NCBI GenBank assembly: GCA_022925895.1
Contig: JAKSYS010000388.1
Coordinates: forward strand, 1-58,202
Direction of reading: 5' to 3'
Length of the DNA: 58,202 bases
Source of the DNA: Fragilaria crotonensis
Taxonomy: Eukaryota > Bacillariophyta > Fragilariophyceae > Fragilariales > Fragilariaceae
Of the stretch, positions 34,020 to 46,012 are shown in pieces. Position 1 is the stretch's first letter. Every line of letters starts with the position of its first letter. A model generated the notes under the pieces. That model saw only the letters and a program-made list of their open reading frames with translations. It was not told the DNA's origin and ran no database searches. Made by a program: the position numbers and the translations under genes.

Positions 34020-37000
34020 CCATCAACCAACCTCTCCTTGACAGAGATTATCTACCATCTGCCAATTATTCTCCTCCCAACTCTGGAGCCACAGCTTACT
34101 TTCCAGATGATCCCCAATCACCATACCAAAGATTTGGTCCCCCACATCTTGAAAACTGGCTACCTGACAGTGGTGCTACCAGCCATTATACTCCACTCTT
34201 CAGCGACCTCCACGATGTCGAACCCTGCAGTGTTCCAATCTCCTTAGCTGATGGCAGCACCAAGATGTCCACTCACAAAGGCACAACTGCATGCCACTTC
34301 ACCACTGATGATGGCCTCAAGTCCATCCTAGGACTCACTGATGTCTACTATGTTGAAGGTCTCAGCCACAGACTCCTCTCCTTAACTGCTCTATCATGCA
34401 CCCAAAACTTCAGTGTCCTGATCAAGAACAGAGCCACAACAATCCAACTCCCAAATGGTTCCACATACACTTGGCCAATACTGACCAGAGAACTACCTTC
34501 ATCACAACAAGCCTTCTCAACCATCTCCAACTCTAACCTACCTTCTGACCCTGACTCTGATCCTGATGAACAACATTTTGATGACACTACACCCCCTGTT
34601 GACACCGATCAACGCCGTTCAGTCACCGCCCTACCTTTGGAACTCATCTATCGACGACTTGCTTTCCGAAATTTCCGCAACCTTATGGTCGGATCCCTTC
34701 ACCAAACATGGAATGACCATGTCTTGACACCTACTGTTGATCACAACTCCTGGCCTCTACGCATTTCAATCAGCCAAAAACGTGCCCGCAACAAAACTCC
34801 TCAACGCCAAGGCACTGAACCTTTCCACCGCCTTCATCTTGACCTAATGCGCAACCCTTTCCGCTATGGTCTCACAACCAATACCAACTTTTCAGCCTAC
34901 TTGTTCATTGTCACAACACCTGGCAAACTAACAGGTTGGATTGGTCTCCCAACTGAAAGCACAGCTTCCATTATTACTGCTCTAAAGCAATGGCTAACTG
35001 ACACAGAACTCCTTGGCCGCACCCAATCTGTCCGTTTTATCCGCACTGATGCTGGATCTGCTTTCACTTCAACCAAATTCATTTCTGAATGCACTTCACT
35101 TGGTATCAAAGTTGAAGCTGCAGCACCTGAACATCAAGAAATGAACGGTATTTGCGAAGCCAAATGGCGTGAAGTCCACAACACTGCCAACATCCTTCTG
35201 AACAATGCAAGACTAGGAGGTGCATTCTTCCATCATGCCCATGCCTATGCTGTTCAAATCCTCAATGTCTGCCCAGCCAAGAATGTTATTGACCAAGATG
35301 GCAACCCAACAACTCCCTATCAATACAGTTTTCAACGCAAGCCTTCCCTCGCCAACTTCCGCGTCTTCGGATGTCCAACATTCTTCAAACGCTACGAACC
35401 AACCTTCCGCAACAAACTTATAACCTACAAGCAACAACTCCAACGTGCATCCCGCGGTATTTTCCTTGGATTTCCCGACAACTCTGCAGGCTGGTTAATC
35501 TACTCGCCAGACCAACCCCAAAGCCTCATCATAACCCGCGATGCCTACTTCGATGAAGACTTCAACTCCGCTCTCTGTTTCGATTCCAAACCTTTTGCTG
35601 GAGCCGTACCCATCCGCTCCCACTTCAATCCGCATGGACTTCGTGACACTCCAGAGAACTCTGAACCATCTACCCACCATCAAACTGGCTCTGCAGCCAA
35701 CCTTGGTAACCCACCATCAACCTTCATTGATACCTCCAACCATCATTCTTCCCTCCCTGCCATCCCTGAAACTGATGACAATGCCCATGAAGATGATCCA
35801 CCACCTTCTACACTTGCTGCAATCAAACATACAACTCCTCCACATGGTCCAACACCACCCACACCACATCAAATCAACTTTGTCACCCATCAACAACATC
35901 ATTCCCAACTCCACAAGATGATGACCATCTACTTCAAGAATGCAATGAAGATCTACCAACTATTGATCCCATTCACTCTGCCATGATGACAATTGACAAC
36001 TCTCCCAGCAACAATCCACAAGCCAACCCCCAGGAACCTGTGGACAAATATCTTCCAGAACCTCAGTCTCTCAAAGCTGTCCTCAAACTTGATGATAATG
36101 TCCGCAATGCTTGGCTACATGCAATCAAAATGGAAATCAAGAACCTCATTGACCATGATACCTTCATCCTTGGACAAACTCCACACAAAGATGAACTCAT
36201 TATCCCAGTAAAACTTGTGCTCAAAGCAAAACAAACTGCAACTGGAAAACTTGACAAACTAAAAGCTCGCCTTGTCGCCCGTGGCGACCTGGAGAAACGT
36301 CTCCTGAAAAGAGTCAAAGCCATCAACCAACAACGACTCCTTGAACAACGTCAAGAAATTGCTGAATCTACCAATTCACCTGGCACTCCAAAACCTATAC
36401 CTGTTGAACCACTCATGTATGAAGACACCTGGTCACCCTGTGCATCTGCAAGAGGGGTCAAACTATTCATTGCAACCATCTGTGCATCCAGAAGAAGTGT
36501 CAAGAGTGCTGACTTCATTGGTGCCTACCTCCAAGCCAAAGTTATTGGCCGCCACTTTGTGAAACTGCCATTGGAATACGCCTATCACTTCCCTGAATAC
36601 GCTAAATTCTTTGGCTCTCCAATGTTACTGAACAAAGGAATCTACGGTCTCGTCTACTCTGGCAAATATTGGAACATTGAATTTTCGGAATGGCTCTACT
36701 CCCAAGGCTTTATCAATCTCCTTCCGAACCGTCTTATTTTGTCCGATACGACAAACACAATCAATGGCTCCGTCTCCTATTTTTCGTCGATGATATGCTC
36801 TACGCTGGAAGCAACGATTCCATCGAAAAACAATTTGAAGATTCCGTCCGCAATCGCTTCGATGTCAAATTCCTCGGACCTGCGCAATGGTTCCTCCAAA
36901 TGCGTATCCACAAACACTCCGACTCAAGCTATACTCTGGATCAACACCGCTACGTTTTGAATACTCTCCAACGTTATGACCCGAATTCCGAATTCCCCGA

Positions 37001-37883
37001 ACGCGATACCCCCTTTCCTCCCGACTACACCTTCAGCAAGGATAACCGCCCCGTAACCGCCCCTGACGTCACCCTCGTCGAACACAAGCAACAACGCCTT
37101 CCCTTCCGCTCTGCCGTCTGCACTCTCCTCTACCTTGCATACAATACAAGAGCTGACATCCTATTTGCTGTCTGCAAACTTGCTAAAGCATGCATCTCTC
37201 CTGGCATACCTGATTTTCGAGCCCTATCTTGGCTCATCGGCTATCTTCGCCGCCGCCCCTACTACGCTCTCAAATTCTACCCCGATGGCACTTCAAATCC
37301 CATCTATGACATCTGCCTTCACCATCGTATCCCATACTCCGATCTCACCGTTTTCTCCGACGCCAGCTGGCAAGACTGCCCTGACACTGGCCGCTCTACT
37401 GTTGGATACATGATTTTCTACAATGGTGCTCTCATTGAAGCCAATTCTACAATGCCTACACCTGTTGCAATGTCTACTTCTGAAGCTGAATACATGGCCG
37501 CATGTTCTGCCACAATGGCCACAGCTCACATCCGAATGCTTCTCTACGATATGCTCTATCTTGGCACCAAACAATGGCGTGAATCAACCCAACGTCTTCC
37601 TTCCATACCTGCCATCCTCATGATTGACAATGAAGCCACCGTCCAAATCGCAAAGAATGGAAAACTCACTCGCAAGACGCGACACATCGAACGCCGCTTC
37701 CACTTCGTCCGTCAAGGCCAGCAAGACGGCATTCACCAACTTCATTGGATTCCCTGTGACTCTCAACTTGCCGACATCCTCACCAAAACCCAACACTCCG
37801 GCAAAATCGATCCTCACCTCACCAACATCTTCTGCGTTCTCCCCGACCACATGCTTTCATCACCGGGACCACCAGAGATCTGA
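34016..37883 (+). pseudogene. pol: Copia Pol polyprotein of copy B (PR-IN-RT-RH), frame-broken
   Basis: The first frame (34016-35986, 656 codons) has protease (LPDSGATSHY near 34161), the pre-integrase segment and integrase with LHLDLMRN, IRTDAGSAF and ICEAKWREV, which provide the D, D and E. The second frame (35983-36960) begins reverse transcriptase (ADFIGAYLQAK). After a shift near 36715 the third frame (36690-37883) has LLFFVDDMLYAG, then RNase H (VFSDASWQD, STSEAEYMAA, HIERRFHFVR). Integrase before RT and HIERRFHFVR are Ty1/copia marks. Only two or three frame changes separate it from a complete Pol, fewer than in copy A. Confidence 0.9.
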
Positions 37884-37884
37884 T

Positions 37885-37894
37885 CCAAGAGGGG
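37885..37894 (+). other. Polypurine tract of copia copy B
   Basis: CCAAGAGGGG abuts the 3' LTR, just after the Pol stop codon at 37881-37883. Confidence 0.78.
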
Positions 37895-38484
37895 TGTTAG
37901 GAATCTACCGTCACTCTGTCACACTGTCTCTCGTATTACTGTAAGGTTAAACACCATACGGTAATACAATAGACAGTCCATTATTTTTCTTAGTCTGTCC
38001 GTGACCCGTTCCCGTAGAATGCTACGGATCAGAACCTGGTACTACCGGTCTGCAACACAAAACTATTTGAATTTACTTCCTATGTAATTCAAATCATGAG
38101 TGTTGTTGATAACTTCAACAACACTCTTTTACTATGGACAACACTTCCCAAACACCACTCAGGAAGTGGGACTAAGACAACACTTCATTTGTGAGACTCC
38201 AACTAATGTTGCAAGTCTCACCTTCATTTCATTCCAATTCATCTTATAATTTCCACAAACCAAAAACAGTAAAGGCCTTTACTAGTTAGCATCTACATTT
38301 CTACATCCTTGTATCAACAAATCTACCGCCATGGTGTATGTCTACAAAACACCATCGCCCAAAGCTGGACGATCCGTCAGGTTCGCTTCCTCACCCGTCA
38401 AGTCCAACGTTAGACTTCTGGGTCCTACTAACCTTAAGTCTACCGTCGGCCAGTACTCGTGTACCGATCACACGAACACTGTCA
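37895..38484 (+). repeat. 3' LTR of copia copy B
   Basis: 590 bp, identical to the 5' LTR except for two shortened T runs. Its internal ATG (38331) now reads out of the element into flanking DNA and stops at 38516. Confidence 0.95.
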
Positions 38485-38489
38485 CCAGG

Positions 38490-38921
38490 TACTACAGTAT
38501 TACCTATGAACAATGAACAATGTGACACGACTACCGGTACAAGTAGTATGTATGAATATGAACTATATATCTTACTTTTCTTGTGGTACGCGGTGGCATA
38601 TGCTCGTACCGACCGGGTACTCTGTACAGTACAAATTCCAAAGTGGTAGTACTGTAGTATTCAATATCCTACTATCCTACTATATTATAAATTAATTGTG
38701 TGCGTGTGTGCGTGCGTGCGTGCGTGCGTCTGTTACGGAGTATGACCACTCTGGGGTACTGGATCAAATGAATACTGTCTGAATTTCCTACGTTGGTACC
38801 ATGGTACTGCATACTGTAGTGGAAAAAAGTACTGGTACGGAGTACGACCAGGCTGGGGGTACTGTACGTCCAGTTTCCTGTAGTAGACACTCCGATCAAA
38901 TGTGAGGTATTAGTAATTGTG

Positions 38922-38953
<32 letters not shown>

Positions 38954-39370
38954 TCTGTTACGGAGTATGACCACTCTGGGGTACTGGATCAAATGTTGCA
39001 CTGTTACGTGGATTACATGTACTACAGGTCTACAGTACATAAACGGACGGTAATTTATGTTGAAACGACAGTGTGTTACGTTACTGAACTACAATACTGT
39101 ACAAATTCAAAGGTACTGGATGGAATACTCATTGAATTTGCTGTGAACAGGTTGCTTGACAAATGCTACTGTAAAATATACCGTGCGATGAACTGCAATA
39201 CTGGGGCATGATAAGTACCAGGTACCTGGTACTGTACTTCATGAAGTTTCCTACGTTGGTACCATGGTACTGCATATTGTAGGGAAAAAGTAGTGGTGCA
39301 GTACGACCAGGTTAGGGTACTGTACGTCCAGTTTCCTGTAGTAGACACTCCGATCAAATGTGAGGCACCC
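38490..39370. repeat. Intergenic repeats: TGCG microsatellites and duplicated segments
   Basis: No gene. A (TG)n/(CGTG)n run followed by CTGTTACGGAGTATGACC occurs twice (about 38700-38768 and 38927-38996). A second segment with TTTCCTACGTTGGTACCATG and GTCCAGTTTCCTGTAGTAG also occurs twice (about 38785-38908 and 39243-39364). The rest is rich in GTAC words. Confidence 0.75.
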
Positions 39371-40615
39371 ACTAGTGTCTATGCGCGCGGACAGGTGTCC
39401 TTAATTAAGGACGTCCGTGTCCTTAATTAAGGACATCATTTTCGTACGTGTGCAAGACGCTTTTCTGTACGTTTTATACTACGGGCAACTGAAAAACATG
39501 CTCCAATTGCAGTCATCAATAAGAAGAGAGAACGACACTTACCTGCATTCATTTGATCCATTTTCCTTTTCTCTATTTTCAGTGAAAGTCACGTGAAAAG
39601 AAAGAAAAGCTCAACACTTGATTTTTCATCACCATTCGGTCTCTGACTAAAGGGATGGAATCTCACGTAACACGCAGTATCTGTTCTACGTAATGTCGAA
39701 ATTTTTATTTTTTTTAATGGCCATTTTCATTCCATCCTGCGATGCCATACTGAGACTTTGAGGCGCACATGCTCAGTAACCGATGAAAGTGTACTTTTCA
39801 AAGTATAAGAGGCATCCCTCACTCGTTCAATGAATTCGTGAAATGGTCCAATGACTGCTCTTTCAAAATCTGTCATGAGTCGTGAATTTTTCCCATGCTT
39901 GGTATATATTCTACATGACTTCAGCGTGGAAATTGTCCGTTGCAGTTCCTCTTTCCAATGAATTATTCTTTGTGGATACTTAAAGCTGGTCAAATGTCCA
40001 GGGTGCTTCATCACCATTCGAAGTATGTTGAAGATGATGGTCACTTCAGTTTTTCTATATTGACAAGAGGATGATCTAAAACCGTGGGATTAGAAACCAC
40101 CTAATCCTCTGTGGACTATGGTATGTATTCTACACGATTCTTCTAAATATTTTTCTTCCGGTTTGATCTTTCTCTGATTGAGTGCTGTCGCTTGAATAGT
40201 GAAAATGAGGACATGTTTCATGTTTAGAAACAACACTTAAATGTATTAGGAACATAATGGTCACTTTACATGTTGTTGAATTTGACAAGAACATAGTCAA
40301 ACCGCAGGCCAAAAGGTGTGTCACAATCGTGGGTATCACGTAGGATCTGGTATTGTTTCTACTGCTGGTCAAGATCAGAAAAATTCCGTCAGAAAAAAAA
40401 ATGCTCAGAAAACCACTTATAACTCACTAACAACGTACGATGGCCGAAAACGGCCTGGGGCCAACCTCCGTAGTACTGTTACCAAGATGCTGCTCAAGTT
40501 TGGAGTCCAAAGAACCGGTAATGCAATCAAGTACTAGAAATGCGAGATGTGCAAATATGTCCTTAATTAAGGACAAATGTCCTTAAAAAAGGACGTCGGG
40601 CGCATAGACACTAGT
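39371..40615. mobile_element. Terminal-inverted-repeat element, about 1.25 kb, no recognised transposase
   Basis: The ends are ACTAGTGTCTATGCGC (39371-39386) and its exact complement GCGCATAGACACTAGT (40600-40615). The inverted similarity extends imperfectly for about 70 bp and includes palindromes GTCCTTAATTAAGGAC, twice on the left and once intact plus once degraded on the right. The outermost CTAG is itself palindromic and could be a target duplication. Internal frames (for example 40044-39727 minus, 105 residues) resemble nothing I know. This suggests a non-autonomous DNA transposon. The superfamily is unclear. Confidence 0.65.
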
Positions 40616-42564
40616 ATATACATAAGTGAATATAATGCATGTGTATTCGTCTTGCATCTGCCTGGATACTGGAGCACGATACAACTGTACTACTTGTGGA
40701 TTTTGTTTAAGGGGAAAGGGGGCTATGTCCCGATTCCTGATACCTGACGTGACAGGTGAAAGCAAAATGGCTATGAAATGGTACACTCAATGCTGTGTAT
40801 TTGTTGAAGCAGCCAGCTTACGACTATTGAGATGTGTTACTATAGTATGGCTCCTGGAACAGTGCTGGGGCAATCTTGCATGGCCACCAAGTCCATCTGA
40901 TTGCTTTGCAGCAGGATGCCGCAGCAGATGGGTTTCAGAACAATCCTCACCTTGGCCGAAGGGTTGTCACAATGACACACAACTACTTGTCATGCCACGG
41001 AGGAGATTCGTTTCTTGAAGAAGTTCTTGTTGTCAGGCTAATAGAAGGGCAGTTCGGTGTATAGCGGGTCATAAGAGGGCCAATCCTTATCGAAGGATAA
41101 AACTTCACTACTTGTCCTTATCAAAGAAAACCAAAACAGGGCGTTTTCTGGGATGGTTGACAAGCCATCTGCTGTTTTTTCTTGGCGCATTGTTTGTCGA
41201 ATACTCAAATACACTCGTCCAGTACATGTTCGACGAGTAGATCACGATGCTCATTCATGGCGCTGACAGCTACAGACCTCTGCATACTAGTATGCCATGT
41301 CATATCTTAGCTTATATGCAGCTCTATAAAGGACATGCCTTCATAGTTGTACTATTATTATTGCACGATCATGAGTCAGTCGGCGAGCAGTATTCGCAGA
41401 AATCCAATGAAGTATTCGGCAACAGCAACATGCATTGAGACAGTATCCTGTACATTGTATTCCTCATCTGTTCGTCACTGTAGAGGATCCAAATTTGTTT
41501 CACGGACCTCCTTCCCTTCTTCAACATCATTCGGGGACAGTCGTTCTTGGCGTGATTCCAGGCTACACCAATGAGTTGCGTGTGCCCTTCTAACGCCTAT
41601 TTGTTTGATTTTCTGACCCTTTGCTTGTGCCAGATTCTCTTGTACATCCTTATATTGGGTTCCATTACACATCCTTGCTTGTCAACCAAATCTCGAATCT
41701 TTGCACCACTTCCGCACGTACTGTAAGTATGCATACAGGAATAATTGCTATTTCTTTCCAACACCGTGAGCATCATTATTTCAGACAAAGGGACCCACCA
41801 ATCACATTCCTCAACAGTGTGAGGGCTTCGTTGCCAAGTCCATCATAGCGAGGAAAGTGTTGTTCATTTATGCTTGCGAACTGTGAGGATCATGATGATG
41901 AACATTGTTGACGTTGTGATCATGTTGTGGTTGTACGAAGATAGTACGATTTACGATTAACGGACTCGAACACCTTCAACTTTGTTTGTCGAGTACAATA
42001 CCTTTTTCCCGATAAGGACGGACAGTCCGGAAAAAAGTTGAGGGGGTAGTTTTGCAGACCAGTCATAAAAAATGAAAACTTAAACGCTGTTTGTGTAATT
42101 CCCTTACATGTAAAACTGGCTCCATTAAACGCCATACTCGAGTACTCGGAGTACCTGGTACATAATATATGCCGAACAGTCTAATGCAAGCGTCTGAATA
42201 TGAGGGTCCGACCATTTTCCACTTCGATTGCGTCATGCAAGACATGTCATACCTACATTCTTCTCTATCAAACTAGACTATTACTGGTAGACTGTTGCAA
42301 TAAGGCATCACGAATGACGACTCAAGACTCATCACGATAGTATTCAGGACACAAACGCACACAAGATCACCGCGATCGTTTTCGAACCCATCGTCGTCTC
42401 CGTCATCATACAAACGAACTTCAATATAGTGAATTGTAGGACACTAAAATCAAGCATGCGACTTTTAACGCTCAAGGTGGAATCTTAAGTTCCAGTATCA
42501 AACTGTCTGAAGGCGATTGAATCTTGGTAAAAGGGGGCTCGAAGACAAAAGGGATGACCGATGG
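40616..42564. other. Intergenic DNA with possible gene remains
   Basis: No intact gene. Frames are short and interrupted. One part (about 41480-41871) may be an exon pair of a decayed gene and is listed separately. The remainder shows nothing I can name. Confidence 0.35.
41480..41871 (+). pseudogene. Possible remnant of an unidentified gene with one intron
   Basis: An open segment reads LLQHHSGTVVLGVIPGYTN and ends in a stop near 41592; a neighbouring frame continues with a hydrophobic stretch (LTLCLCQILLYILILGSI). A good intron candidate of 62 nt, GTAAGTATGC to ATTATTTCAG, is at 41723-41784. I recognise no family. This could be chance. Confidence 0.25.
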
Positions 42565-42783
42565 CAATAGCGACCAAAGGGAATTATGACCGAGGATGAC
42601 CCAAAGTTAGAAACGGCCCTAGTTTTGCACCCAGCCGAGTTGACTGTTAACCGTTGTAATGGTGGCTTCCATACCGTATAGGAAGCCACCATTACAACGG
42701 TTAACAGTCAACTCGGCTGGGTAAAACTAGGCCGTTTCTAACTTTGGGTCATCCTCGGTCATAATTCCCTTTGGTCGCTATTG
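42565..42783. repeat. Long near-perfect inverted repeat (fold-back)
   Basis: The left arm 42565-42670 and right arm 42681-42783 are complementary over about 103 bp, with only about 3 bases of indel difference, around a 10-base loop (ATACCGTATA). A transcript would fold into a single long hairpin. Neither arm has a recognisable coding motif. Confidence 0.93.
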
Positions 42784-42992
42784 GACCCCATGCTATGCAG
42801 GCATCAAGGGCGACACCTGCGGTCCTGTGCTACGTTCTCTTCTAAATGTGTGTTGATAGTTCGGATTTTTCCGAAGACTTATCATTCAAAGCATGTATGG
42901 CTCGTCATGAAAATGATGCGACAGAAGCTGCGACAATCTAACTCTTCTATATTTTACAGAAACCACAAAAACAATATTTTTTACCTGTTGCT

Positions 42993-44302
42993 TTGACAAT
43001 GATGCACATACAACACACAACGACGCTTGCCAACAAGCGCATCTCAGTCTCTGCGCTCTGTTGTTCTTCTGACAGTGACCACAATGAAACGATGTATGCT
43101 GTAAATCCACAAACTGGAGTTCTCGATGCGCAGATTGATTGCCGCAGCGCCCATTACAATACAACTAAGCCATACTTCGATTGGCAAATTGCTGAGACCT
43201 TCGACTCCCAATTTGAACGCAATGACGAACAAGCCTCCACTGTCTTCCAGAGTTTTGCCTCGTGTAAGAACAAGCCAGAAATTACCCAGCTGAGTTTGCA
43301 GGTTCCATCCCATGTCTGTTTCGTCAACCGCAGCATCCCGAGCGAAACCGATCATGAATGGGAACAAGAAAGAAGTCTCCCAGAATTTGCACCTCCTACG
43401 ACAGATCTAGAGATCGAAACTCAGCTCACACTTGACATGGATTCTTCGCTCAAGAGGAAGCGAGAATTGTCTCATTGACTTCATGTTGGCAGATTTTGAC
43501 CCTCATGCGATGCGTCGTAGTTTTTACACGAGACCAACTACCTCGACAAGGGAAGAGGATCTCTGTGTCAACGGGGAATCTTGCATAGATATCAAGGCTT
43601 CGAGGAGAATCCCCAAACAACGCCAGCGCTGCTAGCAGAACCCTTCCACACTACAGTAATAACCCAATCTCGTCCCTCCTCGATGATGGAGAAAAGGTGT
43701 CAAGAACGGAAACCACTACCCCAGAAGCCAGCCTCTTTCACCTAATTGACAGAATCCTCGTTTCTCAGGTAGATACCGAGACAACGAACAGTTCTATTGA
43801 TGAAGGTGTGCAGCACCCCGAATGCAAGTCAGCAAAAGAAGCAGGCATCACCACGCAACGCAATGATGTTGACGGATTGCTTGACCCAATTACGTTCGAA
43901 ACATTGTGCAGCAATGACTCGTACTGGTCGGAATCTTCATGTGCGAACTTCACATCTGACACTGACTCAGACAACTTTGGAGGATGGCATGATATCTTGG
44001 AGGCTCACAACGACGGGCCATCTAAGAAAGACCAAGACACCGCTGAAGAAAGACTCAACCTAGCTATGAAGCTTTCCAGCCTAACGACATCTAGTCTCCA
44101 AGAGTGGGACCGGGCTAATGGCCTTCCCAAGTCTCATTCTCAAACAATGGTGAACTCGTCAAGATCTCGCGAACAGCTTCAGTCAGGATTGGTGCTGCAA
44201 AAGTGGAACGGAACCCCGTTGCTTCGCCTTCCTGGGGCCAGAGTCAAGGTTAGACGCAGAATGTTTAAGGGCGAAAAAGTTGTCGGTCTCTCACCTGTTT
44301 AG
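42993..44302 (+). pseudogene. Unidentified protein locus in three frames
   Basis: Three consecutive frames appear to be one gene: 42993-43478 (SALCCSSDSDHNETMYAVNP to SLKRKRELSH), 43432-43635 (DFMLADFDPHAMRRSFYTR) and about 43630-44302 (SSLLDDGEKVSRTETTTPE to a basic tail KVRRRMFKGEKVVGLSPV). The protein is acidic and Ser/Thr-rich with a conserved-looking C-terminus (LQKWNGTPLLRLPGARVKVR). I recognise no domain. Frame changes near 43470 and 43630 are single-base shifts rather than introns, since the gaps are too short for splicing. It is either a pseudogene or a real gene with sequence errors. Confidence 0.5.
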
Positions 44303-45052
44303 AGACATCGAATTGTTGACATTCGGTTGAGCCGGCTTGACCACGAATTCATCCCTCGCACTGGCACAAGCCGAAGTTTCAAAAGAACATGTTTAGGAAC
44401 ACACAATGTACATTCACTTGATGAGTGCTCTGTTTACTCGTGGGGAGCCAGAACAACGGCCAAGATATTTATTTATCTGCTTAAAAATGACATGGGGTGA
44501 ACCAAAGGATTCTGATAATGGAGAATTTCCTATAAAAAATGCCTCTAGTGATTCCATCTCTGATCTCTGTCGCTAGAAACGGAAGCCGCTCTCAGCGCTC
44601 AACGGAAGTGATGCATTCATGACAAGTTTTTGTCGAGCACAAGATAGAACGTAGAACGTAAAACCCAGTGAAAGGCAAGATTCACATCACTATGTCGCCT
44701 AGTAGTGCTTCCTTAACACGAGATCGTCCAAAGTAGAACTGAGAGCCTCCTTTTGGTCGAACGAGGAAAGGAACCCCCCCCCCCCCTTCTCCGACCGTGC
44801 CCGCAGCCCTTCGTTAGACAACATTAGAGTCTCTGGAACAAGAGGTCAAGGTACCATGACGCAAGCCGATGATATACTCAGTCGTATGACGAAGCACTGC
44901 AACACATGAATTGGTCAGTTCCAGATCGAGAATCCTTTTAGGCCATGCTTGCTCAATGCATGTACGCCGGTATCGACTATAACTATTGACATTTACGGAG
45001 TATTGAGGAAGTCGGAACGATTTTGTTGCCAGCAGCACTACTTGAGCACTTA
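44303..45052. other. Gene-free stretch with a poly-C run
   Basis: No gene was found. A run of 13 C is at 44774-44786. The right end is probably 3' UTR of the L15 gene. Confidence 0.4.
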
Positions 45053-45943
45053 TTACTTATCCTTCCCTTCTGCCACCTCTTTTTCGATAGTAGCATTCGC
45101 CGCATCCGCCAACTCTGGTCTCATCCGTAATAAGTTTTTCATTTGCACCTGAGGACTGAGATAACCACGATTCTTGAAACTACGATAGTATGTCAAGAGG
45201 CGAGGAGGAGGAGCGGCACGCTTGGGTAGCACCTCAAACTTTTGTGGCTTCAACAATGCACGCAGCGCCAATCGATTCAGATGGACAGTTGTGATTTCTC
45301 CTCCAATGGATTCCATCGCAGTAATCGCTGCTTGTGATGCTCGAGACCTCAATCACAAGCGGCGTCTTGATGCGCTCGCCCCACGTGCCAATAGCTTGAC
45401 TCCGTGTTCAATAGAGTTGTGCTTGGTAATTCCAGCCTCTACCAAATCCTTCATCGTCAATGGTTGTTTCTTGGGATCAATACGACCCATATCGACATAA
45501 TCTTGTAGAGTTCCAAGATTGACTCCCACCATGGGAGTGGCATTCGAATTGGTAAAGCCTCGTTTGGGCAGGAGTCGGTAAAATTTGGTTTGACCACCTT
45601 CGAAAGATGGATGGATATTGCCACCGGACCTAGCCTTCTGTCCCTTGTGCCCACGACCGCATGTCTTTCCTTTTGATGATCCAATACCTCTGCCGACACG
45701 TCGCGCCTAGGTGACACACATGTGAGACATCTGACGCGAGATAACATAGACTTTATGAAACCAAAAATGCAACGGCAACGAAACCAACCAATTGTCAATT
45801 ACCTTCTTGATAGCTCCTGGATTGTCCGCCAAGTTATTGAGACGCATAAAGGTAACAACCTCCCTTTCTGCGGGTCGTGTGGAAAGGAACCGAAGTCCCT
45901 GTTGCTGTATTCCCCGGGCGAGTCGAAACAGATTGAACGTCAT
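45053..45943 (-). CDS. MRPL15: Mitochondrial large-subunit ribosomal protein L15 (uL15m), with two frame breaks
   Basis: Minus strand, exon 1 45943-45803 and exon 2 from 45706 to 45053. Exon 1 has a mitochondrial-type N-terminus (MTFNLFRLARGIQQQGLRFL), then MRLNNLADNPGAIKK. Exon 2 opens with the L15 signature RRVGRGIGSSKGKTCGRGHK, then FEGGQTKFYRLLPKRGF. L15 binds 23S-like rRNA in the large subunit; bacterial-type L15 with a targeting peptide means the mitochondrial ribosome. Near 45378 and again near 45340 one base appears to be missing, since ARGAS switches frame and SRASQAAITAMESIGGE resumes in another; as read the protein would stop early. Such lesions in an essential gene suggest sequence error or a dead copy. 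Confidence 0.8.
45707..45802 (-). other. Intron in the mitochondrial L15 gene
   Basis: 96 nt on the minus strand, GTAATTGACA to TGTGTCACCTAG. It joins AIKK to ARRVGRG in phase 0, as expected for L15. Confidence 0.8.
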
Positions 45944-46012
45944 GGTGCAATGGCACAACGTGGTGAAACGAAAGAAGGGTGATAGCAGACTGAACAGCTT
46001 CTATCTTCATCG

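Larger units (their letters stand above)
26741..38484 (+). mobile_element. Ty1/copia LTR retrotransposon, large type, copy B
   Basis: 11,744 bp with LTRs of 593 and 590 bp and a perfect 5-bp target duplication CCAGG (26736-26740 and 38485-38489). The LTRs show no substitutions; they differ only by 3 bases in two T runs, so the insertion looks very recent. Order: LTR, extra coding region (27180-31601), Gag (31769-34019), Pol (34016-37883), polypurine tract, LTR. Reading frames are nonetheless broken in many places, mostly at different sites from copy A. It is the inverted partner of copy A across a 9.9-kb gene island. Confidence 0.95.

Noticed and set aside
36063-36326. Minus-strand frame in the RT region of copy B
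   Set aside because: Antisense shadow of Pol with no independent support.
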